From Amphibalanus amphitrite (Eukaryota; Arthropoda; Thecostraca; Balanomorpha; Balanidae), in NCBI RefSeq assembly GCF_019059575.1, contig NW_024881593.1:248001-312000 (forward strand): a stretch of DNA of 64,000 nucleotides. Direction: 5' to 3'. The notes beneath the pieces are model-generated. The model did no database searches, was not told the origin of the DNA, and was given only the letters and a program-made list of their open reading frames with translations. This document shows, one piece after another, positions 29,589-42,900 of this stretch. The translations under genes and the position numbers were made by a program. Within the stretch, counting starts at the first letter, position 1; each line of letters begins with the position of its first letter.

Positions 29589-32135
29589 ATGGACAAGCTT
29601 GACAGACTTACCGTGAGTGAGTTGAAAGAGCGACTGAGGGAGAGACACGCAAATATTAAGGGCACGAAGGCCGTTCTAGTTCGACGTTTGCAAGAGCTTA
29701 TGAGATATGAAAAGGACGATGGTTCTAGCAGGAACCGAGAAGACGCCGATTACAACAACGGACAAGATAACGACTCCATAACTGAGGCGGCGTTGAATGA
29801 CCAATCCGTGTGTGGCGAGTCAGTTGTCTCTTGTCACACTTCCGCCTCTGCCGCCTCAGTGCGCTCACTGCGAGCTATTGAAGCGACAAAAAGAGCTGCA
29901 TTGCTGGCACGAGCCTCGTTTCTGCAGGAGAAACGTAAAATCGAATTGGAGGAGCTGAATCTTCGGCTTCGTAGAGAGGAACTAATGATAAGAACCGAGC
30001 TTGCAGAATCGGAGGCAAGAGAGAAGATCCTGGCGGAAGCTGATCAGCCAGAGGGCATGGCGGCCACGGCACGACCAGTCACATCCTTCTCCGACCGACA
30101 AAACCAGCCGTCCTCTCAGTCTCTGACTTCTGGGAATGCTGAGCCAGAAACAGGGCTCAGGAACCCTACCCAAGAGCGTCGCTGTTCTGATGGACCGTCT
30201 GGGAGATCGCGGGAGCCCACCACGCACGAGGCTAGGAGCATAGACGACACGGAGGCAGCAGGAGCAGCGACAGAGCAGAGGGGTCATACAGAGCCTCAGC
30301 AGTCACAGCAGGCAGACTACTCAAGGGTGCTGCTCACTCAGCTTCAGAAGGGCCAGTTGCCTAAGCTGGAGATACCGGTCTTCGACGGCGATGTAACGAA
30401 GTATCGCAGTTTTGTTAGAGCTTTCGACTCCAGAGTCGCCAGTAAAACTGATGATCCCGACGAGAGGCTTTATTATCTTCAGACCTATTTGCGCGGGAAG
30501 CCTCTTGATATCGTACGTGGATGCGCGCATATGTCAGATGGGTCGGGTTATCTGGAGGCCAGGCGCCTGCTCAACAGGCGATATGGAGACCCTGATTCGG
30601 TGTCTTCAGCATTTGTCGACATTCTGACTGATTGGAATTCTATCAAGCCGGGTGATGTGGACAGCCTGGACAAGTTCTCCATCGCGCTCACGTCGTGTCT
30701 CAACGTGATGAAAGATATACCTCCAGGGTCGAGAGAGACCGACCATCCAAGAACGATGCGCAAGATAGTGGAAAAGCTTCCCTATCACTGCCAGGACAGC
30801 TGGCGCAATAGAGTGATACAAATAAAGGAAGAAGCAAACAGGAAGGTGACATTTGAAGACATCGTAGTTTTCGTTGACAGAGAAGTGAGAAAAATCACAG
30901 ATCCCACCTTCGGGAAGCTGACCAAGCCAGATGGAAGCGGTAAGAAGCCTCACATCGTGTCTGCAACAGGTGTCAATAAGGACGCATCTCCTCGGGTGAT
31001 GACGTGCCTGTACTGTGCCGAGCAGCATTCAACGGATTCCTGTGAGAGGCTGAATCATGAGCCCTATGAAAAGAGAAGAACGTTCATCGTTGAACAAAGA
31101 CTTTGCTTCGGGTGCCTTCGGCAGCGGCATCAGATCAGTGTGTGCACAAAAAGGCTGTCCTGCAAGATCTGCAAGGGTCGCCATCCGACTCCGCTGCACA
31201 ACGACAAGCAGGCATCTCCTTCCGAATTTTCTGCTACAAGCAAGCAAAGCAGTGGTAGCAGTGCAGGGCCGGCAGCCGTCGTAAGAAACGGACGATTGGA
31301 AATAGACGGCGCAGAAGTGGCGGCTGGTGCTCACGGAGACTCGTCCACAATGATGGCAGTGATACCCGTGTTAGTTCGATCACCTGACGGCTCACGATCG
31401 GTCGTCACTCATGCGTTCCTGGACCTCGGGTCAAGTGCAACATTCTGCACAGATCTTCTGCTTAAAAGGCTGAACGTCAAGGGAAAAGCGACAAGGCTGA
31501 CGATGATGACTGCTGCTTCTGAAAATCAGTCCGTACAATGTCAAGTAGTCGAGGGCTTATCTATTACAGGCCTTCATTCTTCAACTGCTGTTCAGCTGCC
31601 ACCCACCTACACACTTGAAAGGATACCAGTTAAACACGAGGACATCGCAACCCCAGCCGACATCGGTAAATGGATGCATCTCGAGGGAATTCCTGTGACA
31701 CAAGTAGACGCTGAGATCGGCCTCATGATTGGCGGAAACTGTCCCGAGGCTTTGTGTCCACTTGAGGTCAGGAGAGGCGGTGAAGGCGAGCCATTTGCGT
31801 TCCGTTCAGAGCTGGGCTGGGCTGTGTATGGACCCCGAGAACTCCGATCCACCAGAGATCATGGAGTGGCAAGAGTAAACAGAGTCAGTGTACTCAGAGG
31901 TGATTCTGATATTCATGAGAAGTTCGTCGCGCTATATAATAAGGAATTCGAAGACAACGGCAGCTCCACCGACGTGGGACTGTCAGTGGAGGACAGAGTG
32001 TGGTTGAAAACGGTCAAAGCGGGAACACGCTATATCGATGGACATTACGAGATTCCCTTACCTCTGAAAGAACGACAGCGCACATGGGTGCGTTCAGTCA
32101 AGTTGGAACGGACTTCTTTGGTCCATTTTATGTGA
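29589..32135 (+). CDS. BEL/Pao gag-protease polyprotein, fused to truncated pol
   Basis: 848 codons from ATG in the context CACAAAATGG. Residues 1-40 form a SAP-like DNA-binding motif (LTVSELKERLRERH). About 90-165 is charged coiled coil. About 257-440 matches the Pao-type gag domain (DUF1759: PKLEIPVFDGD, YLRGKPL). Two CCHC-like zinc knuckles follow at about 472-535. An aspartic protease of the DUF1758 type has its active-site triplet written DLG (in FLDLGSS, about 612) and ends near SELGWAVYGP. The last residues hold only the first edge of the polymerase domain (HYEIPLPLK), then pass out of frame into integrase sequence and stop. Protease activity is uncertain, since retroviral-type proteases normally have DTG or DSG. 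Confidence 0.9.
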   Translation: MDKLDRLTVSELKERLRERHANIKGTKAVLVRRLQELMRYEKDDGSSRNREDADYNNGQDNDSITEAALNDQSVCGESVVSCHTSASAASVRSLRAIEATKRAALLARASFLQEKRKIELEELNLRLRREELMIRTELAESEAREKILAEADQPEGMAATARPVTSFSDRQNQPSSQSLTSGNAEPETGLRNPTQERRCSDGPSGRSREPTTHEARSIDDTEAAGAATEQRGHTEPQQSQQADYSRVLLTQLQKGQLPKLEIPVFDGDVTKYRSFVRAFDSRVASKTDDPDERLYYLQTYLRGKPLDIVRGCAHMSDGSGYLEARRLLNRRYGDPDSVSSAFVDILTDWNSIKPGDVDSLDKFSIALTSCLNVMKDIPPGSRETDHPRTMRKIVEKLPYHCQDSWRNRVIQIKEEANRKVTFEDIVVFVDREVRKITDPTFGKLTKPDGSGKKPHIVSATGVNKDASPRVMTCLYCAEQHSTDSCERLNHEPYEKRRTFIVEQRLCFGCLRQRHQISVCTKRLSCKICKGRHPTPLHNDKQASPSEFSATSKQSSGSSAGPAAVVRNGRLEIDGAEVAAGAHGDSSTMMAVIPVLVRSPDGSRSVVTHAFLDLGSSATFCTDLLLKRLNVKGKATRLTMMTAASENQSVQCQVVEGLSITGLHSSTAVQLPPTYTLERIPVKHEDIATPADIGKWMHLEGIPVTQVDAEIGLMIGGNCPEALCPLEVRRGGEGEPFAFRSELGWAVYGPRELRSTRDHGVARVNRVSVLRGDSDIHEKFVALYNKEFEDNGSSTDVGLSVEDRVWLKTVKAGTRYIDGHYEIPLPLKERQRTWVRSVKLERTSLVHFM

Positions 32136-32560
32136 AAATCGGTAGAAAACAGCTCAAGAGATATGCTGTTTTATTCAGCTGTCTTTCCAGTAGAGCTGTA
32201 CACATAGAGCTATGCGAGAGCCTCGACACCAGTTCATTCATCAACGCATTGCGGCGTTTCCAGGCTCGGAGAGGTCAGGCTACGTTTATACGGTCGGACA
32301 ACGGTACCAACTTTGTGGCGGCCGAGAAAGAATTGCGCGAAGAGTTGAAGAGACTTCAAGAGAAGAAAGTCCACGAATTTCTCCTGAAGGAGGGCATCAC
32401 GTGGATATTCAACCCACCTGGTGCATCATCACAAATGCAGAAGATGGAGACAAATGCAGTATTTGGCCGATATCTTCTGGAAACGATGGATTCGGGAGTA
32501 TTTGCCGCTATTACAACTGAGACACAAGTGGAACAAGGTGAAACGAAATCTAGCAGTTAA
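32085..32560 (+). pseudogene. Integrase core remnant of the BEL/Pao element
   Basis: In a different frame from the gag ORF, translation shows VGTDFFGPF (first acidic residue), SSRAVHIEL, and IRSDNGTNF (second acidic residue), then [10 protein letters not shown]. The stretch that normally follows, carrying the catalytic glutamate, is absent and replaced by unrelated residues ([10 protein letters not shown]). With the frame change and the lost glutamate, this integrase should be inactive. Confidence 0.85.
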
Positions 32561-32735
32561 TGACGTAGTGCTTGTCATGGATACGAGCACACCACGCTCC
32601 AGGTGGCCTCTGGGCCGAATCAAAGAGACTTTCCCGGACCGGAAAGGCTTCGTCCGATCTGCAATGGTACAGACCGAGACGTCAGTTCTGAAGAGGCCGA
32701 TATCGAAGCTCGTTCTCATCTTGGAGGCAGAATAG
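32540..32735 (+). pseudogene. BEL/Pao pol C-terminal domain remnant (DUF5641-like)
   Basis: Translation in a third frame shows [28 protein letters not shown] and PISKLVLI, the small beta-rich domain at the end of Pao-type pol. It ends with a stop at 32733-32735. It is separated from the integrase core by a small deletion. Confidence 0.8.
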
Positions 32736-33080
32736 TGAGAACACAAAGATATAGCATCTCTGTAAGGTGCTACTCGTCAGAGCACCATGCCGCACCGATC
32801 GCGATGGTGACCAGAAATAGTTGAGACAATTGATGGATCGGTGATGAGCCTTGTGTTGGTGCTTGTCATGCTGACGTTCTAACAGTTGAATAGTGTTTGT
32901 TTAGCGCGGTAGTATTTAGGACCTGTTATTGAACCAAATAGGGCTCAAATGTGGCAGGCGCTCATTTGCATGGCGCGTTAGAAAGTTGATGCCACAAAGG
33001 TGACGTAAGTGTATGCTGTACAGTGGTCAGCTTTAATGGCATGTGCAGTTGTGTAGTGAGTGTTGAGCCCTGATCGGGTC

Positions 33081-33091
33081 AAGGTGGGGAG
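33081..33091 (+). promoter_or_regulatory. Polypurine tract of the BEL/Pao element
   Basis: AAGGTGGGGAG is an all-purine run except for one T, directly before the right LTR, where plus-strand DNA synthesis would be primed. Confidence 0.75.
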
Positions 33092-33483
33092 TGTTGCCGC
33101 CTCATCACGTTATTCGGATACGGTATTGCACATATTTGTAAATAGTCTGTCATGTGGCGGCGCCGTTAGTTATATTCGCGTGCGATGCCCGCGAGATTTA
33201 ATTTAAATTTCCAGGTCATCGAAAAAGGCTAAAATTGGTGGGTTTTCGATTGCTGTATTACGATGCGTAGTTTTGTGTATACTAATTGATTTAGCTCTGA
33301 GCCGTAAGATGCATAAAGCTTTAACGACATGACATGACATGACATGACATGACATGACATGACATAGAGATGAACTAAGACTTGAATAAATCATTAGCTG
33401 AAGTTTCGCATTTCACCAAAAGCATCTCACCCAACGAATCGAAAATAATGTCCGTTACAGCGAACAGCGGCTCGGCGGCTACA
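33092..33483 (+). repeat. Right LTR of the BEL/Pao element
   Basis: 392 bp, apparently base-for-base equal to 26860-27251, with AATAAA at 33385-33390 and eight GACAT units. The flanking GCCGC at 33484-33488 completes the target duplication. Confidence 0.95.
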
Positions 33484-33488
33484 GCCGC

Positions 33489-34599
<1,111 letters not shown>

Positions 34600-37500
34600 G
34601 AGAGATAAAACAGAAAGCGTGACAGGAAAAGGTATGTGTCTTCCATAAATAAAGGAAAGCTCCCAAGAGGAAAATGCCCAAACCGCTCAGCTTTCGCTGC
34701 AGATGTAGACGGAAAGCCACCTGCGGCACACTCAGAGACACCTGTGATTTGTTAGAATGAGGCATATAAAAAGTAGCGGCACTTTGGCACCAAAGCCGGC
34801 CACCGATTCACCTCCTATCTCGCACCCTTCTCTTCTCCCTTCTTGCCGTATTATCTATTACAATAAGGTGTACGAGTTTCTCCAGCGTAGTCACTCGCAT
34901 TCTAATCGCATCTTCCATCAGGGTATAAACGCCAACCAACTGATCTTTATTATCATATCTGGTCGTAAACAGCGGTGGAAATCTGCGTCGAGGTGGTGCA
35001 GATGAGCCAGCGCTCGCCCGCCTGCTCCATATTCGTGTACGCGTGTGTCTTCCTTCGATAACTTAGTGGCTGTTGCGCCACAGGAAGCTCCCTGGCCTGC
35101 AGAGCTATTTACGATCGCGCACGCAGCCGTACGCCGCACTGTCGGGTCGGCGAACTCACACTCGGGCCGCGGTTTTCCAGTTGCGACTGCCTTTTCCTTC
35201 CCCACGCTCCACTGCCGCTGCGAAGGAGGGACGAACGCCTGCGCCAAACGGGACCGATTCAATCGGAGGAGAGGCGATCATTAACGGTCCCCGGATGAGG
35301 CAGGCGGATCCAGAACGCGCACAGGGCGCCTTTGAATGTCTTTTTGATGATTGTACTGACTTTGAGTAGCGGTTATCGTATGCTAAGAGGCTCACAGGAC
35401 GCGGCGCAGTGACGGTGACGGGCTTTTGATCGTCCGGTGTTAGATTGGGAGAGGGACAGCTCAATTTACGTCTTGCTAATCCAGCGCCGAGGAGGTCCGT
35501 TACCTTGTCGTGTTCGTGCGCGTGTGTCGGGCTCAGCGTGCCCCTGATAACCAGCAGGCCCAAATTGGAAACTCACGGTTATCGTATACCTGCAGCGTGG
35601 GGAAAGGGTGGGAATGCCAATCATATACCTCTCAACAGCAGCCGCCCAGTCACGCCGTGTCCAAGGAAGGCCTTGGACTGTCGTGGTTTGTTACCCAATT
35701 TCACACGCACACAGCGTGTTCACGTGACAAGTGCTTATCTATAGAACACACCCTCAACGTGTTCACGTGGCATGTGCTAATCTGTAAACCACACTCTTGG
35801 ACATTGAGTGTTTGTCTAACGCCCAAACCAAACCACGGATCTCTCGCAAATATAAGCTGCAATCTTGTCAACTGCAAAGACGCATTTGGAAGTCGTTCGA
35901 TGGGAGAGGAAGTTATACCGATGACACATAGCGTATTTGCTTAGACACAATGTTTTCTTTTTTGTTTACTGTTCGCTGTCTACGACAGCGACACGTTCCG
36001 CAAACAATTGTTCTATGTGTGTTCACCCCAATTAAACTGTAATTGAACTCAATGGCAGTAGAATGTTACAGCTGCACAAGACTTGATGCACAATTATGCA
36101 CGTCTTATATTTAAGCTGGTAAGCAGCGGTTTCTTAAATGCAATTTCAGCTGTTACGTGGTTTCAAAGTAAACTTGCGGTAGAAATGTTCTGCTAACACC
36201 TGTGCATTAGTTGATGTATGTCAAGGTCATATCTCATAGCGCGAGGCGGGCGCCGAAGCCATGCAGGTAGGTAGCCTTCTTATCGCCCATTTAAAACACC
36301 TCACGTATCTAGTAATGACCTAACTGCTGAATATTCATCTAAAAATAGTCCATGGTAATATCACGAGCGTGATGTGATTCTGTTCATGGCCTCTTCAAAC
36401 ATCACGACTGACACTCTTAACTGCCTAAGTGGGCATTCCATTGCACACTGCAAACATCGTCAATCATTACCACTACATTTGATTTACCAGCCACTTCCAC
36501 TTTACTTCGCGCCATTTTGACACCTGTCTCAATATTACGCTTCAATAAATTTCATACCGACCGCAACAGCTTCCTCTTATGACGCTACTTCCGAGGCTCT
36601 GGGTCACCTCTGTGCTCTCTGCGCCGTTTCTCGTCACACTCTGTAAGTGCGGCGTGCAATGACGCACCTGGCGGCACCGCCGACACCTTGTGTGGTCGCC
36701 GGTCCGCCGCCGCCGCCGGCACCGCGGCACGTCTTAATAGCGGGCTGAACCGTGCGCGCCGCAGCCTAGCGCCGGGTTATTACCCGGTCTGTTAATGAGG
36801 TGTTATTATCGCGTGACCCTGTGTGCGCCGGACGGGCTCGGGACGGGTCACGCGCGCGTGCGACGGTCCGGTCCGAGCAGACGGTCGGCAGGACAGGATC
36901 GGGTGGGGAGGATTGGGTCGGGAGCCGGGAGGACAAGATCGGGTGGGGAGGATTGCGTCGGGAGCCGGGAGGACAGGGTTGGGTGGGGAGGATGAGGACC
37001 GGTTGGAGACTGACGTCTAGAGGACGGGAAATGGGCTACAATGTGGACGAAAAGCGATGATGGGTGGCTAGACCCGAAGGATCATTTCCATCCCCTCAGG
37101 TCCGATAAACCAGCTGGGGACGGAGATGACCGACGGCTGGGGACGGTCGTCACGTGGGTGGCGGGGTCACCAGGTGCGTCGGCGAGGCCAACCGTCAGCA
37201 GTACGTGACCAGTTGGAAGATTTAGAAAATCATCCCGTGTCTAATCGTATGAGACGAGTGGAATCAGTTGGGCGTATTAGTACTAACCTACTCGTCATTT
37301 CTTGCGCTTTCGGTTTCCTTGGTTAATTGAAATAGGATCGGTTTTTAGAATCAATTTATTGTGAGCAATTAATATCGCATGACCACATATAGTCGAAAAG
37401 TTCCCTTTAACACCTACTATCACTAGCAATGTTCTGTGATGCTTATTAATGCTGCAGGCATCGTGACATATAATGCTGGCGGAAAAAGAGCGCACCAATG

Positions 37501-38114
37501 GGCACATAAGAACGGATAAAAAATGGAAGCTATACCATAGAGATGTTGCCAAGATGGACTTGCATCCCATGTCTATTTTGCAGTACACCAAACTTTGCCA
37601 TTGAAAATCTCGTGGGCAATTGTTTGTTATACGGGAACGGTGTTCTAAACTATCTTCTGCCTATAATGGCCTTTCACTTTGCGCAAGTAATTTAAAATGC
37701 GAGTTATCGTTGCTTCTCTATACAGCTACAGTTGTATGGGAGTGTATCCGAACCGACACATGGACTGACATCCCAAATAAGTTATACCAAGAACCACTCA
37801 AGCTTTGAGGTTTTCTTTGTGGTATTGTGAACGTTTGTGAATGTAAGCCGAAGTGTTTACCACCACTTACGATTTCTTAGCAAAACCGCGTCCTCCATAG
37901 CTTTGACAGGCAATGCCAATATAAATCTTTGAGTTGGACGAGTGCTTGAGTCGATTAACTTGTGGCTTTTATTTCCAAACTTGCGTTTAGTGAGGAGGAG
38001 GTTTCGCCACGTAACCCGTAAGTTTAGTTACCGTAAAGTAACTTACTCGTAAGGTAACTCGTAAGACATAATCATTTCGTCTAGCCACACAAGACCTATA
38101 ATTTGGCATTATAC
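34600..38114. other. Intergenic DNA with small tandem repeats and a GC island
   Basis: No supportable gene. A 43-base tandem duplication containing GTGTTCACGTG starts at 35716 and 35759. A 40-base period repeat (GGGTGGGGAGGATTG) recurs at 36901, 36941 and 36981. A GC-rich island at about 36650-36790 includes TAATAGCGGGC and GTTATTACCCGG. Confidence 0.5.
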
Positions 38115-38816
38115 ACCAGTATAACGCCTTATGGGGCGACTAACGGAGCGAGCGAGAGGGTGGGCCTTGCACGTGCGAAATTTCGAGGGGGTACCTCCAA
38201 CTGACTTGTGCACGGCACCCTACTAACCGGTCTCTAGCGATGTGCCAAATTTGAGCACAATCGGCCCAGCCGTTCTAGAGATCTGGAAGCGGCACCCTGC
38301 ACGTGCGCACGTGCAAAATGGGTCCCAACTGACTTGTGCACGGCACCCTACTAACTGGTCCCTAACCGTGTACCAAATTTGAGCGCCATCGGTCCAGCCG
38401 TTCTCGAGATCTGGAAACGACCCCTGCACGTGCGCACGTGCAGCAGCACCCCAACCCTAACACATGCAGATGAATTATCTGATGGAGACCTAACTGTGTA
38501 CCGAGTTTCAATTCAATCGGCCCAGCCGTTAGGCCGTTATTGAGGTTGCAATTTTGGGGGTTCTTAAAAAATGTCCAACTTTACCACGCGCCACGTGCGG
38601 TGGTTGGTAAGAACGCATGGTGGCCATCACACCACAGAACTTTTACGTCCAAGTGACATTCAGTAAAGAAGACCGCTTGTCAATCGGATGTCCCGTTCCT
38701 AAGATATTAGTTTTTGAAGAGCGTCCCCACGGCCGGCCGGCCGGCCGGCCGGCCGCTCATACTCAGAAATTTCCGTTATTCTACGTAAGACTCCGCTCGC
38801 TTCGCTCGCTCCGTAA
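38115..38816 (+). repeat. CACGTG-rich repeat, copy 1 (type A)
   Basis: It begins ACCAGTATAACGCC, then TAACGGAGCGAGCGAG, and ends CGCTTCGCTCGCTCCGTAA. Inside are direct modules of about 120 bases, each with GCACGTGCGCACGTGC and CAATCGG-CCAGCCGTTCT-GAGATCTGG, then a type-A segment (TTTTGGGGGTTCTT) and a GGCC-repeat run at about 38731-38756. No coding capacity. Confidence 0.88.
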
Positions 38817-39202
38817 CCAGTTGGCTTTGAGTACCGGTTGCAACGTAAGGTGCAAAACAGTGTTTGGTTCAAGTATGTCATATGTCTCGAATTTTGTGTC
38901 ATCAGGCTGACTGACCCAGAAATGTGAAAAAGAGGTGCAATCGATAAATGAATAATTCCACCTTATATGGACTGCAAAAAAAGAAGAACTGGGCATCATC
39001 TCCGTATTTGTATTTGTATTTGTATTGTATTTAAATTTAAGAGCGATCCACTCCACATACAAAGTGCGTGGCGATTCTCTGATGTTACGACTGACAAACT
39101 AACCCAATAGGACGAATGATGGTGGTTGACAAAAAGGCCAAGACTGAGGAAAAATCCCAGAAATAACCACCACGGTGCTTGGTTTCATTTCAATGCATTA
39201 TA
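38817..39202. other. Spacer between CACGTG-rich repeats 1 and 2
   Basis: 386 bases with a GTATTT microsatellite near 39003-39028. Copies 3 and 4 of the repeat are joined with no such spacer. Confidence 0.6.
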
Positions 39203-39907
39203 ACCAGTATAACGCCTTATGGGGCGACTAACGGAGCGAGCGAGGGGGTGAGTCTTGCACGTGCGAAATTTCGAGGGGGTACCTCCAACTGACTTGTGCA
39301 CGGCACCCTACTAACCGGTCTCTAGCGATGTGCCAAATTTGGGCACAATCGGCCCAGCCGTTCTCGAGATCTGGAAGCGGCACCCTGCACGTGCGCACGT
39401 GCAAAATGGGTCCCAACTGACTTGTGCACGGCACCCTACTAACCGGTCCCAAACTGTGTACCAAATTTGAGCGCAATCGGTCGAGCCGTTCTCGAGATCT
39501 GGAAACGACCCCTGCACGTGCGCACGTGCAGCAGCACCCCAACTCTGGCACATGGATATGCAGTGCCTAGTGGGTGCCTACCTACATGCCAACTTTCAGC
39601 GTAATCGGCCAAGTAGTTACCGAGATATTGCAACAATTGCAAAACTGACACCTCTTCGTTTTGCACGTGGCACGTGCATAAGGGGTCACCCACATGCATC
39701 GGGAATAGTCCAATACTTGGTAGAAGGAATGAAGCTACCCTACAAAAATTACCGCATGTAAATCGGTCAAGTGGTTGCTGAGATATAAGCCTCGCAAAAG
39801 CGTCCGCACGGCCGGCCGGCCGGCCGGCCGGCCGGCCGGCCGGCCGCTCATACTCAGAAATTTCCGTTATTCTACGTAAGACTCCGCTCGCTTCGCTCGC
39901 TCCGTAA
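39203..39907 (+). repeat. CACGTG-rich repeat, copy 2 (type B)
   Basis: Same ends and same front modules as copy 1, but the back half is a different segment (GCCTAGTGGGTGCC, TTGCACGTGGCACGTGC, GAATGAAGCTACCC), followed by a GGCC run at about 39809-39846. Confidence 0.88.
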
Positions 39908-42900
39908 TGAAATATTTACCAAAATGTAGCTATATCAAACTTATCAGAGATGTTCGCAAGAACAGCCGCCCCATTATTACAAAACAGGATTTCCTCGCTA
40001 TTTTCATCTCTGTTGCCTTCAGCCGTCTTCCCCGTGTTGTCTCTCGACTGACAAGGCCGCGGTGGGGCCGCCCGAGCCGACATGTTTTTCTGTCCCCTAA
40101 AAAAGCGCGATCACAGGCCGCGGTCGGAATTAACGGCTAAAGCTCGATGATTAAATCGGTGCTCGGCCGTTTTTGCAGGGGTTCCTGGCGGGCCGGAGAG
40201 GCCCCGCGGCCCACCGCCGCCAAAGCCAGGTGCCGAGACAGGTGGCAATTAAAACCGGGATTTGCCGGAGCCATGTGACGGCGAGGCTCAGCGCCAAATC
40301 ATCAGCCTTGTGAAACGCGATCGAACGGGTTTTCATTGGGATACGCGTGTCTTCACAAGAAATCAAAAGCGTAAAAGATATGGTATGATTACGCAGCAAA
40401 GATGTAGAAAATTTGGCAAATCACGACTTGAAAATTTATGAAGCTATGAATCCAGCCAGCATAGGTAATTATGATGGACGTTTTTGCTTCGAGTTTTAGC
40501 ACTTTATACATACATTTGCGTGTTGAGATACAGCCGTCGTTTTTCATTCTGACTTGGATATATGGACGACAAGTTGGGACATGTTTCGCAATCCCTACTG
40601 AGGATCACTAACGGTGACTGAATGACTCGTGAACGGTTACAAACCTGCCATCCCGTCTCTCTTGTGTCATCGTCACCCGAGGGTGATAGCGCGCGGCGTC
40701 AACTAGCCACTGGACCATTTTGGTACGTCGGTCTCCCAAACATGACCTTTCATCACCGACAAACAACTGGGCCGAACCCCTCACCGACAGAGCAATCAGT
40801 GGACACGACACTTCCATCAAAACAAACGGCAGCCGCCTGGGCGTAACTGATCGGTACACTGGCGCTGCTGCGCTCACACGGACACCGCTGTAAAAAGGCC
40901 GAGAAAAACGAGTGACCGCCGCGGCTCACTGCCAGTAGTAGTGGTCAGCTCTCTCCTATAATCGATAATATAGCGCTTCTGTTCGGAGAGACACGGGGCG
41001 GGTTTTGCGTAGTAATTGGTAATACCGGGTATGGGTGATAGTGTACCTCGTGAGAAATCGAAATCCTCCCCTGCTCGGCTGTTTTATAATGCAGGTGAAA
41101 TGAGTCAGCTCTGTATTGTAATGGATGAATAGTTGTTCGCTGGACGTTGTAGCGACTAATACATGTGGGAAAATAGTTGCGTAAGCGGAGGGAAAGTCTT
41201 TGCTCGCCGCTTTACTGAGGTTTTTTTTTGTGTGTGCATATGTTGCTTCCTCTATCTCAAAAATCGAGCACTTTCAAAGAGGAGGCAATATATGAACAAA
41301 ACTATTTCATTTGAATCGGAAGACGGCGTCATTGCCGGTTATTAGGTCAGCGTAACCTGCTGTAACTGTAGCTGCACCTCTGCCTAACGTATGTGAGCTG
41401 CTGAACCTGTTGAAGCTGGAATGTGCATGTGCGCAAGCTGGCGCAGCTTGTATGCTGGAACAGCTTGTATCCAGCGTCTCGGTCTCGAGTGCTAAGGGCC
41501 GAGCAACACGAATGACCCAAATGAAATTTCACCAGCGCCTATGCAGTGTTCATTTGCAGCACATTTTCCCACCGTGTCCTGCTGTAAGTGCAGTGACACC
41601 CTCCCGTAATCGGAAAGGGTAGCTCGTGACACCTCACACCTGGTTACACCGGTCGGCGCGGAGGTCAGAGGGGTCACAGGGTCCTGGAAAGAGGACGGCG
41701 CAGGGCCGGACGACAGCCTGTATCCGGGAGGCCGCGCCGACGACCAGGGGTGCCCGCTCGTGATCTAGATCGTGGCACAGGTGTCGGGGTAAGTGGTGCG
41801 AGTGACGTGGGTCGGCGCGAACGGGGACAGGGGACAGGTGAAAGTGAGCCCCGCCACCCTCCTCCGTATGAGAGCCGCCGCCGGTTAGGAGGGTGCCGGA
41901 CCGATACTGAGCGGTAGCTGGACCGAGAAGTGCGAGGAGAACGGTGTGGGCATGTGACATAGTTGGAATAGTTACTATTTCTCTTTATGCGCAATTGACT
42001 TAAGTTAAGTTATGCGTATCATAAAACTTGTTTGTAGTAATGATGTCATGCACGGTCAGTGTTACTATGATCCTCAAGTGTTTCCGCTTCACTTGTCTTT
42101 TAATTGCTCATGCAGTTGTATCTCCTACAATTGTCCATTAGCATTTGTCCGACCGCATTTGTCCGACCGAATTAAATAAAGATACTTGCTTAATTATTCC
42201 AAGCACAAGTGAAGGGTAATCCCTAAGAGCCACGAAGGCGTGGGCATGCCACCATGTCGCGTTCTTTCTATGCCACAAGCCAAAAAAGCTGCGAACCACT
42301 TCGACGAAACTGGCTTGGTCACCAAGGCTTACCGCAGCGTGAATGCATGATGCACTGTCAAGCTAGGTGAAACATAAGAATGCAGACCTGAATGGAATCC
42401 CATGTTTCCTCATTTGCACGCAGGTAGTCATGCAAATTGCGCATTCCTTTCCACCGCAAAGACCTCTGACAAAACATACCACGCTTCATCAGGAAGTCGT
42501 CCACACCAGTCACAGTGGCAGTCTTCCCTGTCTGGTGAGGCGATTCGATCAGTCCGGGCTGCGTCGGCCCCTGACCCAAGGCACGCGCTCGACCGAGCAA
42601 GGTCACCGTGCAAGGTCATCTGGTGTCGCGCGCCTCAGCCAAATTTATGGCCGTGTTTGGCGAAATCGCGCCTGTTTGCTGCCTCCTATTCAGGCTGTGC
42701 GCGATGCGCGACACGGTGGTGCCGGCGCCTTTTCACCAGGTGATGGATCGAGGCATCCCTCTTCCCAGCACAAGTGAGGCAGAAACGAGGAAGCGAATAA
42801 TGTCGCGAGCGTCGGCTTCCTCCGCCGCTAGGGGTGTTATTTATTGTCGGCGTGTAAGTGAGTAGGGTTAATTTCTGGCGGCGAGGTGGCTTAGCGTGAC

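Larger units (their letters stand above)
26860..33483 (+). mobile_element. BEL/Pao LTR retrotransposon, recent, lacking reverse transcriptase
   Basis: Two 392-bp direct repeats (26860-27251 and 33092-33483) start TGTTGCCGCC and end GGCGGCTACA, and are flanked by the 5-bp duplication GCCGC (26855-26859, 33484-33488). Inside are a 2.3-kb leader, an 848-codon gag-protease ORF with the Pao-type gag region, then integrase remnants. The reverse transcriptase and RNase H region is missing: the ORF passes from the N-terminal edge of the polymerase to integrase sequence near 32065-32090. A polypurine tract (AAGGTGGGGAG) abuts the right LTR. No obvious tRNA primer site follows the left LTR. Confidence 0.92.
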
